Shown: positions 33,991-43,917, counted from the first letter of the stretch. The stretch is DNA of 64,000 nt from JAMXLO01 sp963812505 (GCA_963812505.1 CAWEVM010000022.1:124001-188000); one strand, 5' to 3'. The notes: generated by a model not told the origin, from the sequence alone. Numbers and translations: made by a program.

Positions 33991-34255
33991 GTAAATTCAA
34001 TGACTCAACTGATCCCCTACACAGTCACCGGTTGGCAATCTTAACTCGTTGCGCCTCCGAGCTGGGCACCGGTGTTGCGGCGACAAGACCGTGTCACCGA
34101 GCGGGCGCGGACGCTCGGCGCCGCGCGCTGACGCCACTTACGCAGGAGTCCAGCAGTCATAGTCCGATCGGACGCGGCCGGCACGGCGAGGTGGCTCGCC
34201 TTGTCGATGACGTCCGCGGGTAGGATGCTTCGCCACGAGCTCCGGGACTGGGATT
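33991..34255. other. Gene-free stretch after tRNA-Pro
   Basis: This stretch of about 265 bp contains no convincing gene, hairpin or promoter that I can support. It separates the tRNA from the MFS gene inside the putative island. Confidence 0.5.
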
Positions 34256-35542
34256 ATGTCTGCCAACACGAGCGCTTCCTCGACGATGGCTTCCACAGCA
34301 CACATTCCGACCGTCGAGAGCCGGAGGTCCTGGGTCATCTGTGTGACCGCGTTCGCCATCACGGCGATTTCGTTCGCGGCTCCGGCGATCACGGTCGTTG
34401 GACTCCGCTCGATCGCCGAGGAACTTGGCGGGGAACGCTCGGTGCCGGCACTGGCTTATTCGCTCGCGTGGCTCGGCGCCTCCTTTGGTGGCATCCCAAT
34501 GGGGCGCGCGGCAGAGCGTTTCGGCATCCGTTCCACGGTCATCTTCGGCTCCGCGATGATCGCGGTTGGATTGATCGTGGCGCAAAGTGGTGGCCGGCTG
34601 AACCTGCTTCTCGGGTACGGGCTGTTTGTCGGCCTGCTCGGCAATTCCGGCATCAACGCGCCGCTCTACGTTTACGTTACGCGCTGGTTCGACCGACGCC
34701 GCGGCACGGCCCTGGCCTTGCTCGGCAGCGGTTCGTCGGTGGCCGCCGCAATCTGGGCGCCGATTTTCGTGGTCGCCGAAGCGCATATCGGCTGGCGCGA
34801 TACGATGCTGGGTTTCGCCGCACTGCAATTCGCGCTGGTCGCGCCAACGGCGGCGCTCACTTTCACCAGGGCGCCAGAAATCGCCCAACCGACGGGCCAT
34901 CGCCATGGCTCGAAGTCGAAGGCCCAGGTGTTGGGGCTTAAGCCGGCGCTGGTGTTTGGCGCGTTATGCGCGGCGGGCTTTCTGTGCTGCGTGCCTATGG
35001 CGATGCCGCAAGGCCATCTGGTCGCGTTTTGCGGCGACATGGGAATCGCCCCATCGGAAGGCGCGGCGATGCTGTCCGTGCTGCTCGGCTGCGCGTTCGT
35101 CAGCCGCCAGTTCTGGGGTTTCCTGGCCGACAGAATCGGCGGCCCCAGGACGATCCTCGCCGGCTCCGCCTGCCAGATCACGGCGATGATCGGATTCCTG
35201 CTGACGCGAAACGAAGCTGGCTTGTTCGCCGTCGCGGCCTGGTTCGGCCTGGGCTTCAGCGGAATCATCCCGGCCTACGTGCTCGCCGTGCGCGAATTAT
35301 TCCCGGCCAGCGAGGCGTCGTGGCGGGTGCCGAGCGTCCTGCTGTTCACCGGTTCAGGAATGGCGTTTGGGGGCTGGTTTGCTGGCGCGATTTACGACGC
35401 CGTCGGCTTTTACGCGGCGGCGTTTGCCGCTGGCATCGTGTTCAATCTCGCGCACCTGACGACCATCGGCGCACTCGTCTGGCAGCAGCACCGCGTCACG
35501 ACATGGAGTCGATGGACAGGCGCAGGTGAGCGGATCCGCTGA
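34256..35542 (+). CDS. MFS transporter (OFA/monocarboxylate-like)
   Basis: The 428-aa inner-membrane protein has twelve expected hydrophobic segments and the MFS loop motif GRAAERFGIRSTVIFGS after the second helix. A second-half counterpart is GFLADRIGGPRTIL. The pattern RRSWVICVTAFAITAISFAA and WFDRRRGTALALLGSGSSV resembles the oxalate/formate and monocarboxylate branch. The substrate is not predictable. The cytoplasmic loop contains a His/Lys-rich stretch (GHRHGSKSKAQ). It is the only sizeable cargo gene of the putative tRNA-Pro island. Confidence 0.85.
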   Translation: MSANTSASSTMASTAHIPTVESRRSWVICVTAFAITAISFAAPAITVVGLRSIAEELGGERSVPALAYSLAWLGASFGGIPMGRAAERFGIRSTVIFGSAMIAVGLIVAQSGGRLNLLLGYGLFVGLLGNSGINAPLYVYVTRWFDRRRGTALALLGSGSSVAAAIWAPIFVVAEAHIGWRDTMLGFAALQFALVAPTAALTFTRAPEIAQPTGHRHGSKSKAQVLGLKPALVFGALCAAGFLCCVPMAMPQGHLVAFCGDMGIAPSEGAAMLSVLLGCAFVSRQFWGFLADRIGGPRTILAGSACQITAMIGFLLTRNEAGLFAVAAWFGLGFSGIIPAYVLAVRELFPASEASWRVPSVLLFTGSGMAFGGWFAGAIYDAVGFYAAAFAAGIVFNLAHLTTIGALVWQQHRVTTWSRWTGAGERIR

Positions 35543-35643
35543 ACCCAGACAAAGTTCCTAGGCCTCGAGTTGTCAGAAGCAGTCCCATAGTTTGCCGTCA
35601 TGGCCGACGCCTACGCAGTTGGCCGCTGCCTTTCCGTCGGGGT

Positions 35644-35841
35644 TCACGCCAGAGAGAATTGTTGCTCGTAGTACTCGATCATCTCCTCGCGCTCTGCCTC
35701 CGTCAGGTCATCCGGGTCGCGGATAGGGTATACTCGGCCGCCGCGTGTCCGATGAAACTGATATTTCCCAGCGCTGGCCCGACCGATCGGTGTTAGGCCG
35801 AGGACCCTGATGCGAGCGCGGTACTGCTCACTCGTTGTCAC
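35644..35841 (-). CDS. Small protein of unknown function, second gene of a pair
   Basis: The 65-aa protein is charged and soluble: a basic N-terminal half (YRARIRVLGLTPIGRASAGK, then YQFHRTRGGRVYPIRDPDDL) followed by an acidic helix (TEAEREEMIEYYEQQFSLA). No family is recognised. It overlaps the upstream 75-aa gene by 4 bp, so the two are translated together. The compact, overlapping layout recalls toxin-antitoxin or small regulatory pairs, but no known motif supports that. Confidence 0.6.
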   Translation of the reverse strand: MTTSEQYRARIRVLGLTPIGRASAGKYQFHRTRGGRVYPIRDPDDLTEAEREEMIEYYEQQFSLA

Positions 35842-36065
35842 TCTACATCGACGCGAAGGCGCCGCCCTGGCCGATCTATCGTCATCGTCGCAACTTTCTC
35901 ACCCTGCATATCAAGAAGATCCCGCAGGACAGAACCCATGTCCCGCCACAGCTCATCCTCCGATCTGCCCATCAGCATAAGGCCGCGCATCTGCCGGCCG
36001 CGGGCGTGAATAAGGCCGGCGTTGCCCTGTACGATTTCGATATCGATTTCGATGCTACGCAGCAT
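35838..36065 (-). CDS. Small protein of unknown function, first gene of a pair
   Basis: The 75-aa protein starts MLRSIEIDIEIVQGNAGLIH. It has a strand-rich N-terminus, a central segment RSEDELWRDMGSVLRDLLDM that should form a helix, and a C-terminal strand (KVATMTIDRPGRRLRVDVE). No family is recognised. It overlaps the following 65-aa gene by 4 bp within the tRNA-Pro island, which suggests co-translation and possibly direct interaction of the two products. Confidence 0.6.
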   Translation of the reverse strand: MLRSIEIDIEIVQGNAGLIHARGRQMRGLMLMGRSEDELWRDMGSVLRDLLDMQGEKVATMTIDRPGRRLRVDVE

Positions 36066-36252
36066 CCGAATGTGCCTTTTGCTCGCGCGACGATTGGATT
36101 GCCTTGCCCCCCGGTGACCCTCCAGTCAATTGGCACCACCGTGGCGTTAACCATCTAGTCCCTCCGCAGCCGCTCCTCACGCCCTGATCTCCACGCTTCG
36201 CGCATAGAACTATTGCGGATTCCGAGATAATCAGGCCAGCCCTCCTGCCCTA

Positions 36253-36258
36253 TATAAT
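36253..36258 (+). promoter_or_regulatory. Possible -10 box upstream of the small island genes
   Basis: A perfect TATAAT lies about 43 bp before the 56-aa gene in otherwise GC-rich DNA. No clear -35 element at 17-bp spacing is seen, so this is tentative. Confidence 0.3.
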
Positions 36259-36300
36259 GCTGCAACGCAACACAGGCCACTCGGGCCACTGGAGATCCTC

Positions 36301-36471
36301 ATGCGCACCATCGCTGCCGACTGGCCGCTTCCCCAAGGGAAGAGTGGGAACTGGCTATCAAATCTGTGGGCCAAGCTTAAGCGGCTCGTCGCCAGAGAGG
36401 CCAACGCACATAATCCGGTCGTGCAGGCCGACGCCGCGGCGTTCGTCAGTGCGTTCATGCGCATAGGCTGA
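36301..36471 (+). CDS. 56-aa hypothetical protein upstream of DUF1127
   Basis: The short gene reads MRTIAADWPLPQGKSGNWLS and continues with NLWAKLKRLVAREANAHNPV to the stop at 36471. A GGAG site lies about 6 bp before the ATG. The product is basic in the middle and helical, with AAAFVSAFMRIG at its end. It lies 34 bp before a DUF1127 gene, and the two tiny genes are probably co-transcribed. No family is recognised. Confidence 0.45.
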   Translation: MRTIAADWPLPQGKSGNWLSNLWAKLKRLVAREANAHNPVVQADAAAFVSAFMRIG

Positions 36472-36505
36472 CGGCGCTCCATGCCACGCAGCAAGGAGAA
36501 TAGTC

Positions 36506-36688
36506 GTGCACATATTGTCTGGGATCGGGGTGAAGCTGGGTCGCTTTGCGTCCAGATTGGCGGCACGCCACAGGGCAGCAACGGAAATCCGCCAGCTCTA
36601 TCGGTTTGACGATCGGGAACTGCGCGATGTGGGTCTGAGTCGCGGCGATTTTCCGGCGATCATGAGCGGCACCTATAACCGAGATTAA
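36506..36688 (+). CDS. DUF1127-family small protein
   Basis: The 60-aa protein starts at GTG 36506, seven bases after AAGGAGAA. Its C-terminal half, IRQLYRFDDRELRDVGLSRG, is the DUF1127 signature (a short arginine-rich helix pair with L-x-D-I/V-G-L-S-R). Small proteins of this type in alphaproteobacteria have been linked to RNA turnover and to phosphate and carbon metabolism. Here the N-terminus is also basic (KLGRFASRLAARHRAATE). Confidence 0.85.
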   Translation: MHILSGIGVKLGRFASRLAARHRAATEIRQLYRFDDRELRDVGLSRGDFPAIMSGTYNRD

Positions 36689-37059
36689 CGCGTACATTGT
36701 CGTGAGGCTCCGGTGCCGTGCGTGGCCCATGATTTCCTCGTTGGGCCAAAGCCCCGGAGGTAACTGGCGCCTGCGGGCACTGATGATGGTCAGGCTGACA
36801 ACCGTCCGTTTCCGGACTTCCTCCAATTTCCCGCCAAGATCTGGTTCAGGTTGGACCGCGATCATGCCAATGGTCGCGTAGCGACTATCTATGCCGTCGC
36901 TCAAATAAGCCCCGTTCTCGTCGAACACGGCCCAGCCCTTATGCCCATTGGCCTTGGCGGATTGCTGATCCTCTGCGCTGCTCCAGGTGAGGATGATGCG
37001 CGCCTTTGACGGCGCAATGGCAGTTAACGTCTGGCAGAGCAAGAGCGACCAGCAAAGTC
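36689..37059. other. 370-bp stretch without a clear gene; possible integrase remnant
   Basis: No intact gene is supported. On the minus strand, 36739-36694 encodes EEIMGHARHRSLTTM, which looks like the R-H-x-S-L-T-T region near the C-terminus of tyrosine recombinases. No active-site tyrosine context follows. The same open frame runs into the tRNA-derived repeat, giving a well-known artefact N-terminus. It may be the remnant of the island's integrase, but the evidence is thin. Confidence 0.3.
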
Positions 37060-37104
37060 TTCGGGACGCAGGGGCCGGAGGTTCGAACCCTCTCACTCCG
37101 ACCA
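37060..37104 (+). repeat. Attachment-site repeat, right (copy of the tRNA-Pro 3' end)
   Basis: The 45-bp segment begins TTCGGGACGCAGGGGCCGGA and ends with ACCA. Only one base differs from the tRNA copy (T to C in the T loop). The 5' half of the tRNA is missing, so it is not a functional tRNA. Confidence 0.82.
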
Positions 37105-37174
37105 TCTCATTTGCATTTTCTTAGCGTTTCCAGGCCACGCAGTCAGCCAATCGCATGCTCGCAGGAGACGCGCA

Positions 37175-38068
37175 GTGTCGAGTGGCTGCTCTGACTACCA
37201 ACAGCGCTATCTAAGGAGCCCCGCGACCCTGCTGGTCGTCGTGCTCCTGCATTTCTGCTCCGCGACCCCGCTGCTCAACGCACTCGCGCCTCGCGACGGC
37301 ATCGCGCGTACACGCGACATCGCCTACGCGTCCGGCCCGCGAAACACTCTCGACGTCTATGCCCCGCGTGCGGTCGCCGCGCCAGCACCGGTGCTGGTGT
37401 TCTTCTACGGCGGCGGTTGGACCTCAGGATCGAAGGAAACGTATCGTTTCGTCGGAGCGGCCTTGGCGGCACGCGGTGTGTTGGTCGTGATCCCAGATTA
37501 CCGGTTGTATCCGGCAGTCCGCTTTCCCGCATTCATGAACGATGCGACCGCCGCGGTCGGCTGGGCGCATGCGAACGCAGCCCGGTTCGGGGGCGACGAA
37601 CATCGCCTGTTTCTGATGGGCCATTCGGCCGGTGGCCAGATCGCGGTACTTCTGGCGCTGGATCCCAGTTATCTGCAATCTGTCGATCTGGCCTCAGGGC
37701 GCGACATCTGTGGCGTGATCGGCCTGGCTGCGCCGTATGACTTCCAGACGGTTGAGGGCGCCGACATGACGGGAATTTTCGGACCCGAAAAGGAATGGCA
37801 ACGCGCCCAACCGATTAGTCACGTATCGGCAACGGCCCCATCAATGCTGCTGTTGGCGGGCCGCGAGGATCGAACCATCGATCCTCGCAACACGCTGCAA
37901 CTCGCCGCACGACTGCGCGCCGCCGGCGTCAGCGTTCGCGATGAACTGTATCCGGACGTGGGCCACTTGACGCTGATCGAGGCATTCGGCTCGCCGCTGG
38001 TATTTCTGGCGCCGGCGCGCGAGGCCACCCTGCAGTTCGTTGCGGCGCACGGCACATGCGGCCGGTAG
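37175..38068 (+). CDS. Alpha/beta hydrolase (HSL/carboxylesterase-like)
   Basis: The 297-aa protein starts at GTG 37175 and has an N-terminal hydrophobic segment (LLVVVLLHFCSATPLLNALA), a signal peptide or anchor. The oxyanion motif is VFFYGGGWTSGS, the nucleophile elbow is MGHSAGGQIAVL, then GREDRTID (Asp) and YPDVGHLTL (His) complete the triad. The DVYAP and DYRLYPAVRFPAFMNDA segments are typical of the BD-FAE/HSL-type esterases. The physiological substrate is unknown. Confidence 0.85.
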   Translation: MSSGCSDYQQRYLRSPATLLVVVLLHFCSATPLLNALAPRDGIARTRDIAYASGPRNTLDVYAPRAVAAPAPVLVFFYGGGWTSGSKETYRFVGAALAARGVLVVIPDYRLYPAVRFPAFMNDATAAVGWAHANAARFGGDEHRLFLMGHSAGGQIAVLLALDPSYLQSVDLASGRDICGVIGLAAPYDFQTVEGADMTGIFGPEKEWQRAQPISHVSATAPSMLLLAGREDRTIDPRNTLQLAARLRAAGVSVRDELYPDVGHLTLIEAFGSPLVFLAPAREATLQFVAAHGTCGR

Positions 38069-38194
38069 GCGCGGCGTGGCCGCAAGATGGCTATCTGTTG
38101 GATTTCAGCTACAATGCATTTTAGGCTTCGCCCCAGTGACCCCAGTTCTACCCTTCCTTCTGACGCCTGACCCGGTCGGACCGGGATAGTCACA

Positions 38195-39073
38195 ATGGCG
38201 ATCAGCGGATTCGTGGTGACCTACAACCGGGCCCCGCTGCTCGGGACCTGCCTGCGGTCGATGCGCTTTGCCGATGAGTTGATTGTCATCGACAAGTCGT
38301 CGACCGATGCCTCAACCCGCATCGCCCGGCGCTATGCCGACCGGGTGATCTCCGTGCCCTGGTCGCCCACGGTAGAGGAGACGCGCAGCTTCGCCTTGGA
38401 CCAATGCAGGCATGATTGGATAGCGTTCCTTGACGATGACGAGATGCTGAGCCCAGCGGCTATTGCGTTTCTGCACACACCACGCGATGCCGAAGCACCG
38501 GATGCCGTTGCGCTACCGCGCCGCCATTGGATCCTCGGCACGTTCGACGCCGGTGCCTACTACTGGCCGGAGCATCAGGTCAGGTTCTTTCGCAAAGGCA
38601 CCGTCGCGTTTGCGCCCGTCGTGCACGGCGGTATCGACCTTCGCACGGACCATGTCGACCAGATCCCGCCTACATCGCCAATCCACATCGAGCATCTTTC
38701 CCACGTCGATGCGGAACAGTGGATTGAGCGCACCAATCGGTACACCTCGCGTCCTCAGCGTGTCCGAACTGAATCCGAAGGCAAGGACCTGATCGGCTTC
38801 GCTCACCGACGCATCGACCATTGGCTGGCAAAGAGCCGCCACAGCGATTGCGGTGACTATGCCGCGGCCGTCGCCCTGCTGCGCGCAATATACGACATGG
38901 TGGATCGTGTGAAGGAATGGGAGGTTGAGCGTGGCCTGGACGGCGCCGCCGCGTTCCATGCGCGCTGCGTCGAACTGGAGCACGCCTACGACGAACTGGA
39001 GAGCAGCCTCGGTATTGCGACCGGCGCACGTCGCAACCCGCTGCGACGCCGGGCGGGTTGGCATCATTGGTGA
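38195..39073 (+). CDS. Family 2 glycosyltransferase
   Basis: The 292-aa protein has a GT-A fold start MAISGFVVTYNRAPLLGTCL, the nucleotide-sugar site VIDKSSTDASTRIARRYADR, and the metal motif WIAFLDDDEMLS. The second half has RHWILGTFDAGAYYWPEHQV and RFFRKGTVAFAPVVHG, as in WaaE/KdtX-like transferases. No membrane segments are visible. It overlaps the cis-prenyltransferase gene by 4 bp, so the pair may act in making a lipid-linked glycan. Confidence 0.85.
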   Translation: MAISGFVVTYNRAPLLGTCLRSMRFADELIVIDKSSTDASTRIARRYADRVISVPWSPTVEETRSFALDQCRHDWIAFLDDDEMLSPAAIAFLHTPRDAEAPDAVALPRRHWILGTFDAGAYYWPEHQVRFFRKGTVAFAPVVHGGIDLRTDHVDQIPPTSPIHIEHLSHVDAEQWIERTNRYTSRPQRVRTESEGKDLIGFAHRRIDHWLAKSRHSDCGDYAAAVALLRAIYDMVDRVKEWEVERGLDGAAAFHARCVELEHAYDELESSLGIATGARRNPLRRRAGWHHW

Positions 39074-39927
39074 GCGAACTCGCTGTTGTCGTTGCGCGCA
39101 CCGAGGCTGCGGCACCTGCCTGGCAGCGCTGGCGGCACATCATCAAGCAGAGCCTGACGCGCCCGATCTATGCGCTGTATGGGCGCCGCTTGCTCGCCCA
39201 GGTGTTGCAGGGCCCGCCGCCACGACATATCGGGATCATCCTGGATGGCAATCGCCGCTTCGGCAGGCTGTCCGGCGTGCTCGATCCATTGAAGGTCTAT
39301 GCTCACGGCGCGCAGAAGCTCGACGACCTGCTCGACTGGTGCGGCGAACTGTCGATCCCAGCTGTCACCTTATGGGTGTGCTCGACCGACAATCTCACGC
39401 GCCAGCCACAGGAGGTGGCCGGTATCCTGGGCGCGTTAGAGGTGAAGCTGCGGGCACTCGTCAGCGACCCGCAGATCCACCGGCGCCGCGTGCGGGTGCA
39501 GGCGATCGGTCGGCTCGAGTTGCTGCCGGTCAGCACCATTGCGGCAATTCGTGCAGCCGAGGCGGCCACTGCGGACTACGACGCGATGCGGCTGTCGATC
39601 GCCGTCGCCTATGGCGGCCACGAGGAGATCGCCGACGCGGTGCGCGAGATGCTGACCAAGGCAATGCAGGCGGGGGCGTCACTGCCCGATATCGTTGAGG
39701 CGGTGTGTCCCGAGCAGATCGGCCGATATCTCTACCTTGCCGGCACGCCGGAGCCGGATCTGATCATCCGCACCAGCGGCGAGTTGCGACTCTCGGGTTT
39801 CCTCCTGTGGCAGAGCGCCTATAGCGAATTCTACTTCTCCGACGTGCTATGGCCGGCGTTTCGCAAGATCGATTTCCTGCGTGCGGTTCGCGCGTTCCAG
39901 CAGCGCAAGCGCCGCTACGGTCGCTGA
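39070..39927 (+). CDS. Cis-prenyltransferase (undecaprenyl diphosphate synthase family)
   Basis: The 285-aa protein starts at GTG 39070, which overlaps the stop of the glycosyltransferase gene. It has the catalytic GIILDGNRRFGR motif (usually DGNRRWA), then CSTDNLTRQPQEV and the C-terminal RTSGELRLSGFLLW motif followed by QSAYSEFYF, all diagnostic of the UppS family. An extra N-terminal 45 residues precede the core. The normal neighbours of uppS (frr, cdsA) are absent, so this may be a second, specialised enzyme making a polyprenol for the adjacent glycosyltransferase. Its 3' end overlaps the convergent methyltransferase gene by 13 bp. Confidence 0.88.
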   Translation: MSELAVVVARTEAAAPAWQRWRHIIKQSLTRPIYALYGRRLLAQVLQGPPPRHIGIILDGNRRFGRLSGVLDPLKVYAHGAQKLDDLLDWCGELSIPAVTLWVCSTDNLTRQPQEVAGILGALEVKLRALVSDPQIHRRRVRVQAIGRLELLPVSTIAAIRAAEAATADYDAMRLSIAVAYGGHEEIADAVREMLTKAMQAGASLPDIVEAVCPEQIGRYLYLAGTPEPDLIIRTSGELRLSGFLLWQSAYSEFYFSDVLWPAFRKIDFLRAVRAFQQRKRRYGR

Positions 39928-41087
39928 CCCGAAAGGTGGCGCCACAGCAGCGGCAGGTAACTCCGCAAGAACAGGCGCAGCGAACCTTGCAGCAGGTTGT
40001 GCTCGCGCTCCAGCACCGCGATGCGCGCTTCGGCCTGTTCCGCGCGTTGAGTGACCTGTTCAGCGTGCTGCATCGATTGTTCCGCGCGTTGGGTGGCCTG
40101 TTCCGCGCGTTGGGAGGCCTGTTCCGCGCGTTGCATGGCTTGTTCGGTGCCTTCCGCGGCTTGCTTTGCGCCTTGCACCGCCTGTTCCGCATATTGCGTC
40201 GCCTGGACGGCACGTTGTGTGGCCTGTTCGGCACATTGATCAGCCTGCTCGGTGCGTCGCGCGGCCGCGGCAAGGTCCTGCTGTGCCTCCCGCAGTTGGG
40301 CGGTGAGCGACGCGCTACGCAGCGTTTCTGTGTCGACGTCGCTGCGATCGATATAGAGGCTTGGGGGCAGCGGAGGCGGTTCGCGATCCGACGCCACGCC
40401 GATCAGATAAGGTGCGCGCGGCAGACCAATGCAGGCCTCGAAATGTGTGTCGCCACGCCGATCGAACACCAAGGGCGGCGCAGCAGATATGGCCTCAGCG
40501 AGCAACGCGGATCCTACCAGGGCCCGCTGTTGCATGATCTGTACATGACGGAACATGTCGTGCAGCAGGGCGGTAAATTCGGCGCGGCTCATCTCGCGGA
40601 GGTGAAACGGATTCGCGGCCGTGCCGGCGGCGGAATAGATATCCCGGTCAGGCGTGCTGACGATGAAGGTGCCGTCACTACGCAGGACACGTCGGACCTC
40701 ACGCAGGAAGTCGTCCTGCCTATCGAAATGCTCGATCGTTTCAAACGAAACGACAACGTCAATGCAGCAACTGGTCAACGGCAGTGCGCGTGCGTCGCCT
40801 TGGATGAATTGAAGGTTGCGCCGGGGAAAATTGCTGGCGGCGCCGCGCACGGTCGGCCCGGAATGCTCGACGCCGACCACTGAGCGCGCGACCTGGGCGA
40901 GCAGTGCCGACCCGTAGCCTTCCCCGCTTGCCACATCGAGCACGTCGAGGCCGGCCACGAACCTGCGGGCAAACAGGTAGCGATGGTAGTGTTCAATCTG
41001 CACCTGGCCGCCAACCGCCGTCGTCAGCCGCTCGCCGGTGAACGGCTCAGGATGCTCCGCCGTCTCGCGGCGAAAGATGTCACCCAT
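39915..41087 (-). CDS. SAM-dependent methyltransferase with a long heptad-repeat tail
   Basis: The 390-aa protein starts MGDIFRRETAEHPEPFTGER. The class I methyltransferase domain (about 15-210) shows VLDVASGEGYGSALLA for SAM binding, GDARALPL and VVSFETIEHF. Residues about 270-365 form a near-perfect heptad repeat (TQRAEQA, MQRAEQA, SQRAEQA and variants), a coiled coil coded by 21-bp DNA repeats at about 40026-40240. The C-terminus is hydrophobic and basic. Such architecture is seen in methyltransferases linked to O-antigen chain-length control (WbdD-like rulers). That role is an inference, supported only by the adjacent glycosyltransferase and prenyltransferase. Confidence 0.8.
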   Translation of the reverse strand: MGDIFRRETAEHPEPFTGERLTTAVGGQVQIEHYHRYLFARRFVAGLDVLDVASGEGYGSALLAQVARSVVGVEHSGPTVRGAASNFPRRNLQFIQGDARALPLTSCCIDVVVSFETIEHFDRQDDFLREVRRVLRSDGTFIVSTPDRDIYSAAGTAANPFHLREMSRAEFTALLHDMFRHVQIMQQRALVGSALLAEAISAAPPLVFDRRGDTHFEACIGLPRAPYLIGVASDREPPPLPPSLYIDRSDVDTETLRSASLTAQLREAQQDLAAAARRTEQADQCAEQATQRAVQATQYAEQAVQGAKQAAEGTEQAMQRAEQASQRAEQATQRAEQSMQHAEQVTQRAEQAEARIAVLEREHNLLQGSLRLFLRSYLPLLWRHLSGQRP

Positions 41088-41096
41088 CGCAGGGGT

Positions 41097-41924
41097 CTAA
41101 TTCAGTCGCGTACGAAGCTCGTCCATCGCGCCACGGATGCGGCTGGCCGCATCGCCTTCCGGCACAAGCTCCAGAAAGTGCTCGAAGCAGCGCAGCGCGG
41201 CGCCAACGCGATCGAGGCGCTGGTTCATCACCGCGGCCTGACGCCATAGATCCGCGTGATCCGGCGCGATGCGCAGCATGTCCTCGGTGCAGGTCAGTGC
41301 GCCCGGCAAATCACCCGCCTGCAATCTCCGGCTTACGATGTTGTTCTGCAGCCGCAGCAGTACCCGGCGCGCGTTCATCGGCCGCAGCAGCCCAGGGCGC
41401 AGCTCGGCGCTCTCGCCCTCTACTCGCTTCAGCAGTACACGAAGATCGCGCGCGTCCAGCGTGACGCCGCCACCGAACACGTCGATCACCGCCTGCACGC
41501 TCTTGCCTTCAAGTGCCACCAGGAAATGCGCAGGAAAGTCCACGCCATGCGCGCCCCATCCAGCGGCGCGCGCGGTGTGCAGCCAGATGATGCCGAGCGC
41601 GACCGGCAGTCCCCTGCGACGCTGGATGACGCTGATCAGATTGGCGTTGGCGAGATCGTCGTACGTTCTGGCATCGCCGGCATAAGCGTAGCGGCCTGCG
41701 ATGAGACCCGCGAGCGCCTCGGCGCGCATCGACAGATCGTTGGTGCCGATCGTGTTGGCGAGGTCCACTGCGTCGCGTGCCAGGTCCGACAGATGCGCGC
41801 GCGCCGCATGCCAGTCGGAGGCTGGCGCATCGATGCGGGCGAGCTGCAACGCCGCGTCACCGATGTCTATCTCGGTGTCCGGCAGCACGCCGATCGCTTC
41901 CAGTGCGGCACGGGGGTCGCTCAT
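41097..41924 (-). CDS. SirB1-family protein (transglutaminase-like and TPR)
   Basis: The 275-aa protein begins MSDPRAALEAIGVLPDTEID. The central transglutaminase-like SirB1 domain includes YDDLANANLISVIQRRRGLP and VALGIIWLHTARAAGW, then FPAHFLVALEG with the histidine. The usual cysteine of transglutaminases is not evident in the N-terminal motif, as in other SirB1 proteins. The C-terminal 80 residues form TPR-like helices. Its function is not known. It lies downstream of thiC, beyond a stem-loop. Confidence 0.83.
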   Translation of the reverse strand: MSDPRAALEAIGVLPDTEIDIGDAALQLARIDAPASDWHAARAHLSDLARDAVDLANTIGTNDLSMRAEALAGLIAGRYAYAGDARTYDDLANANLISVIQRRRGLPVALGIIWLHTARAAGWGAHGVDFPAHFLVALEGKSVQAVIDVFGGGVTLDARDLRVLLKRVEGESAELRPGLLRPMNARRVLLRLQNNIVSRRLQAGDLPGALTCTEDMLRIAPDHADLWRQAAVMNQRLDRVGAALRCFEHFLELVPEGDAASRIRGAMDELRTRLN

Positions 41925-41978
41925 GCGCGGCAGTGTAGGGCGATGGTGGCCGGGCGCAAGAACGATTCAACGCGACGC

Positions 41979-42014
41979 CACAAGGGCACGAAAGGTGTGC
42001 TTCGTGCCCTTGTG
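41979..42014 (-). terminator. Stem-loop after thiC
   Basis: CACAAGGGCACGAA (41979-41992) and TTCGTGCCCTTGTG (42001-42014) pair perfectly over 14 bp with an 8-base loop, 12 bp past the thiC stop. No T-run follows, so it may be a Rho-assisted terminator or an RNA-stabilising hairpin. Confidence 0.55.
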
Positions 42015-42025
42015 TAACGGATGGT

Positions 42026-43852
<1,827 letters not shown>

Positions 43853-43917
43853 GGACGTCTCCTCAATCGCGCTCGCGGGCCTCACGGGGAAAGAACGGGG
43901 AGCGATTGCGGCGGCAC

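Larger units (their letters stand above)
33946..37104. mobile_element. Putative 3.1-kb genomic island in tRNA-Pro
   Basis: The 3' part of tRNA-Pro (33946-33990) is repeated directly at 37060-37104 with one mismatch in 45 bases. This is the usual footprint of tyrosine-recombinase insertion into a tRNA gene that leaves the tRNA whole. Between the repeats lie an MFS transporter, an unknown minus-strand gene pair, a 56-aa protein and a DUF1127 protein. No intact integrase is present; a weak remnant is suspected near 36694-36739. The island may be decayed or mobilised in trans. Confidence 0.7.

Noticed and set aside
33599..34000. Minus-strand frame beginning MNLLVGVRGFEPPAPASR over tRNA-Pro
   Set aside because: The VGVRGFEPPAPAS start is the translation of the tRNA-Pro complement, a well-known false gene; the rest lies antisense to the LOG gene.
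36455..37105. Minus-strand 216-codon frame starting MVGVRGFEPPAPASR
   Set aside because: It starts in the tRNA-derived repeat and runs antisense across the DUF1127 gene. Only a short integrase-like segment inside it is worth noting, reported separately.
40026..40250. Regular repeats considered as a CRISPR array
   Set aside because: The units are 21 bp with no spacers and stay in frame as heptads of a coiled coil.
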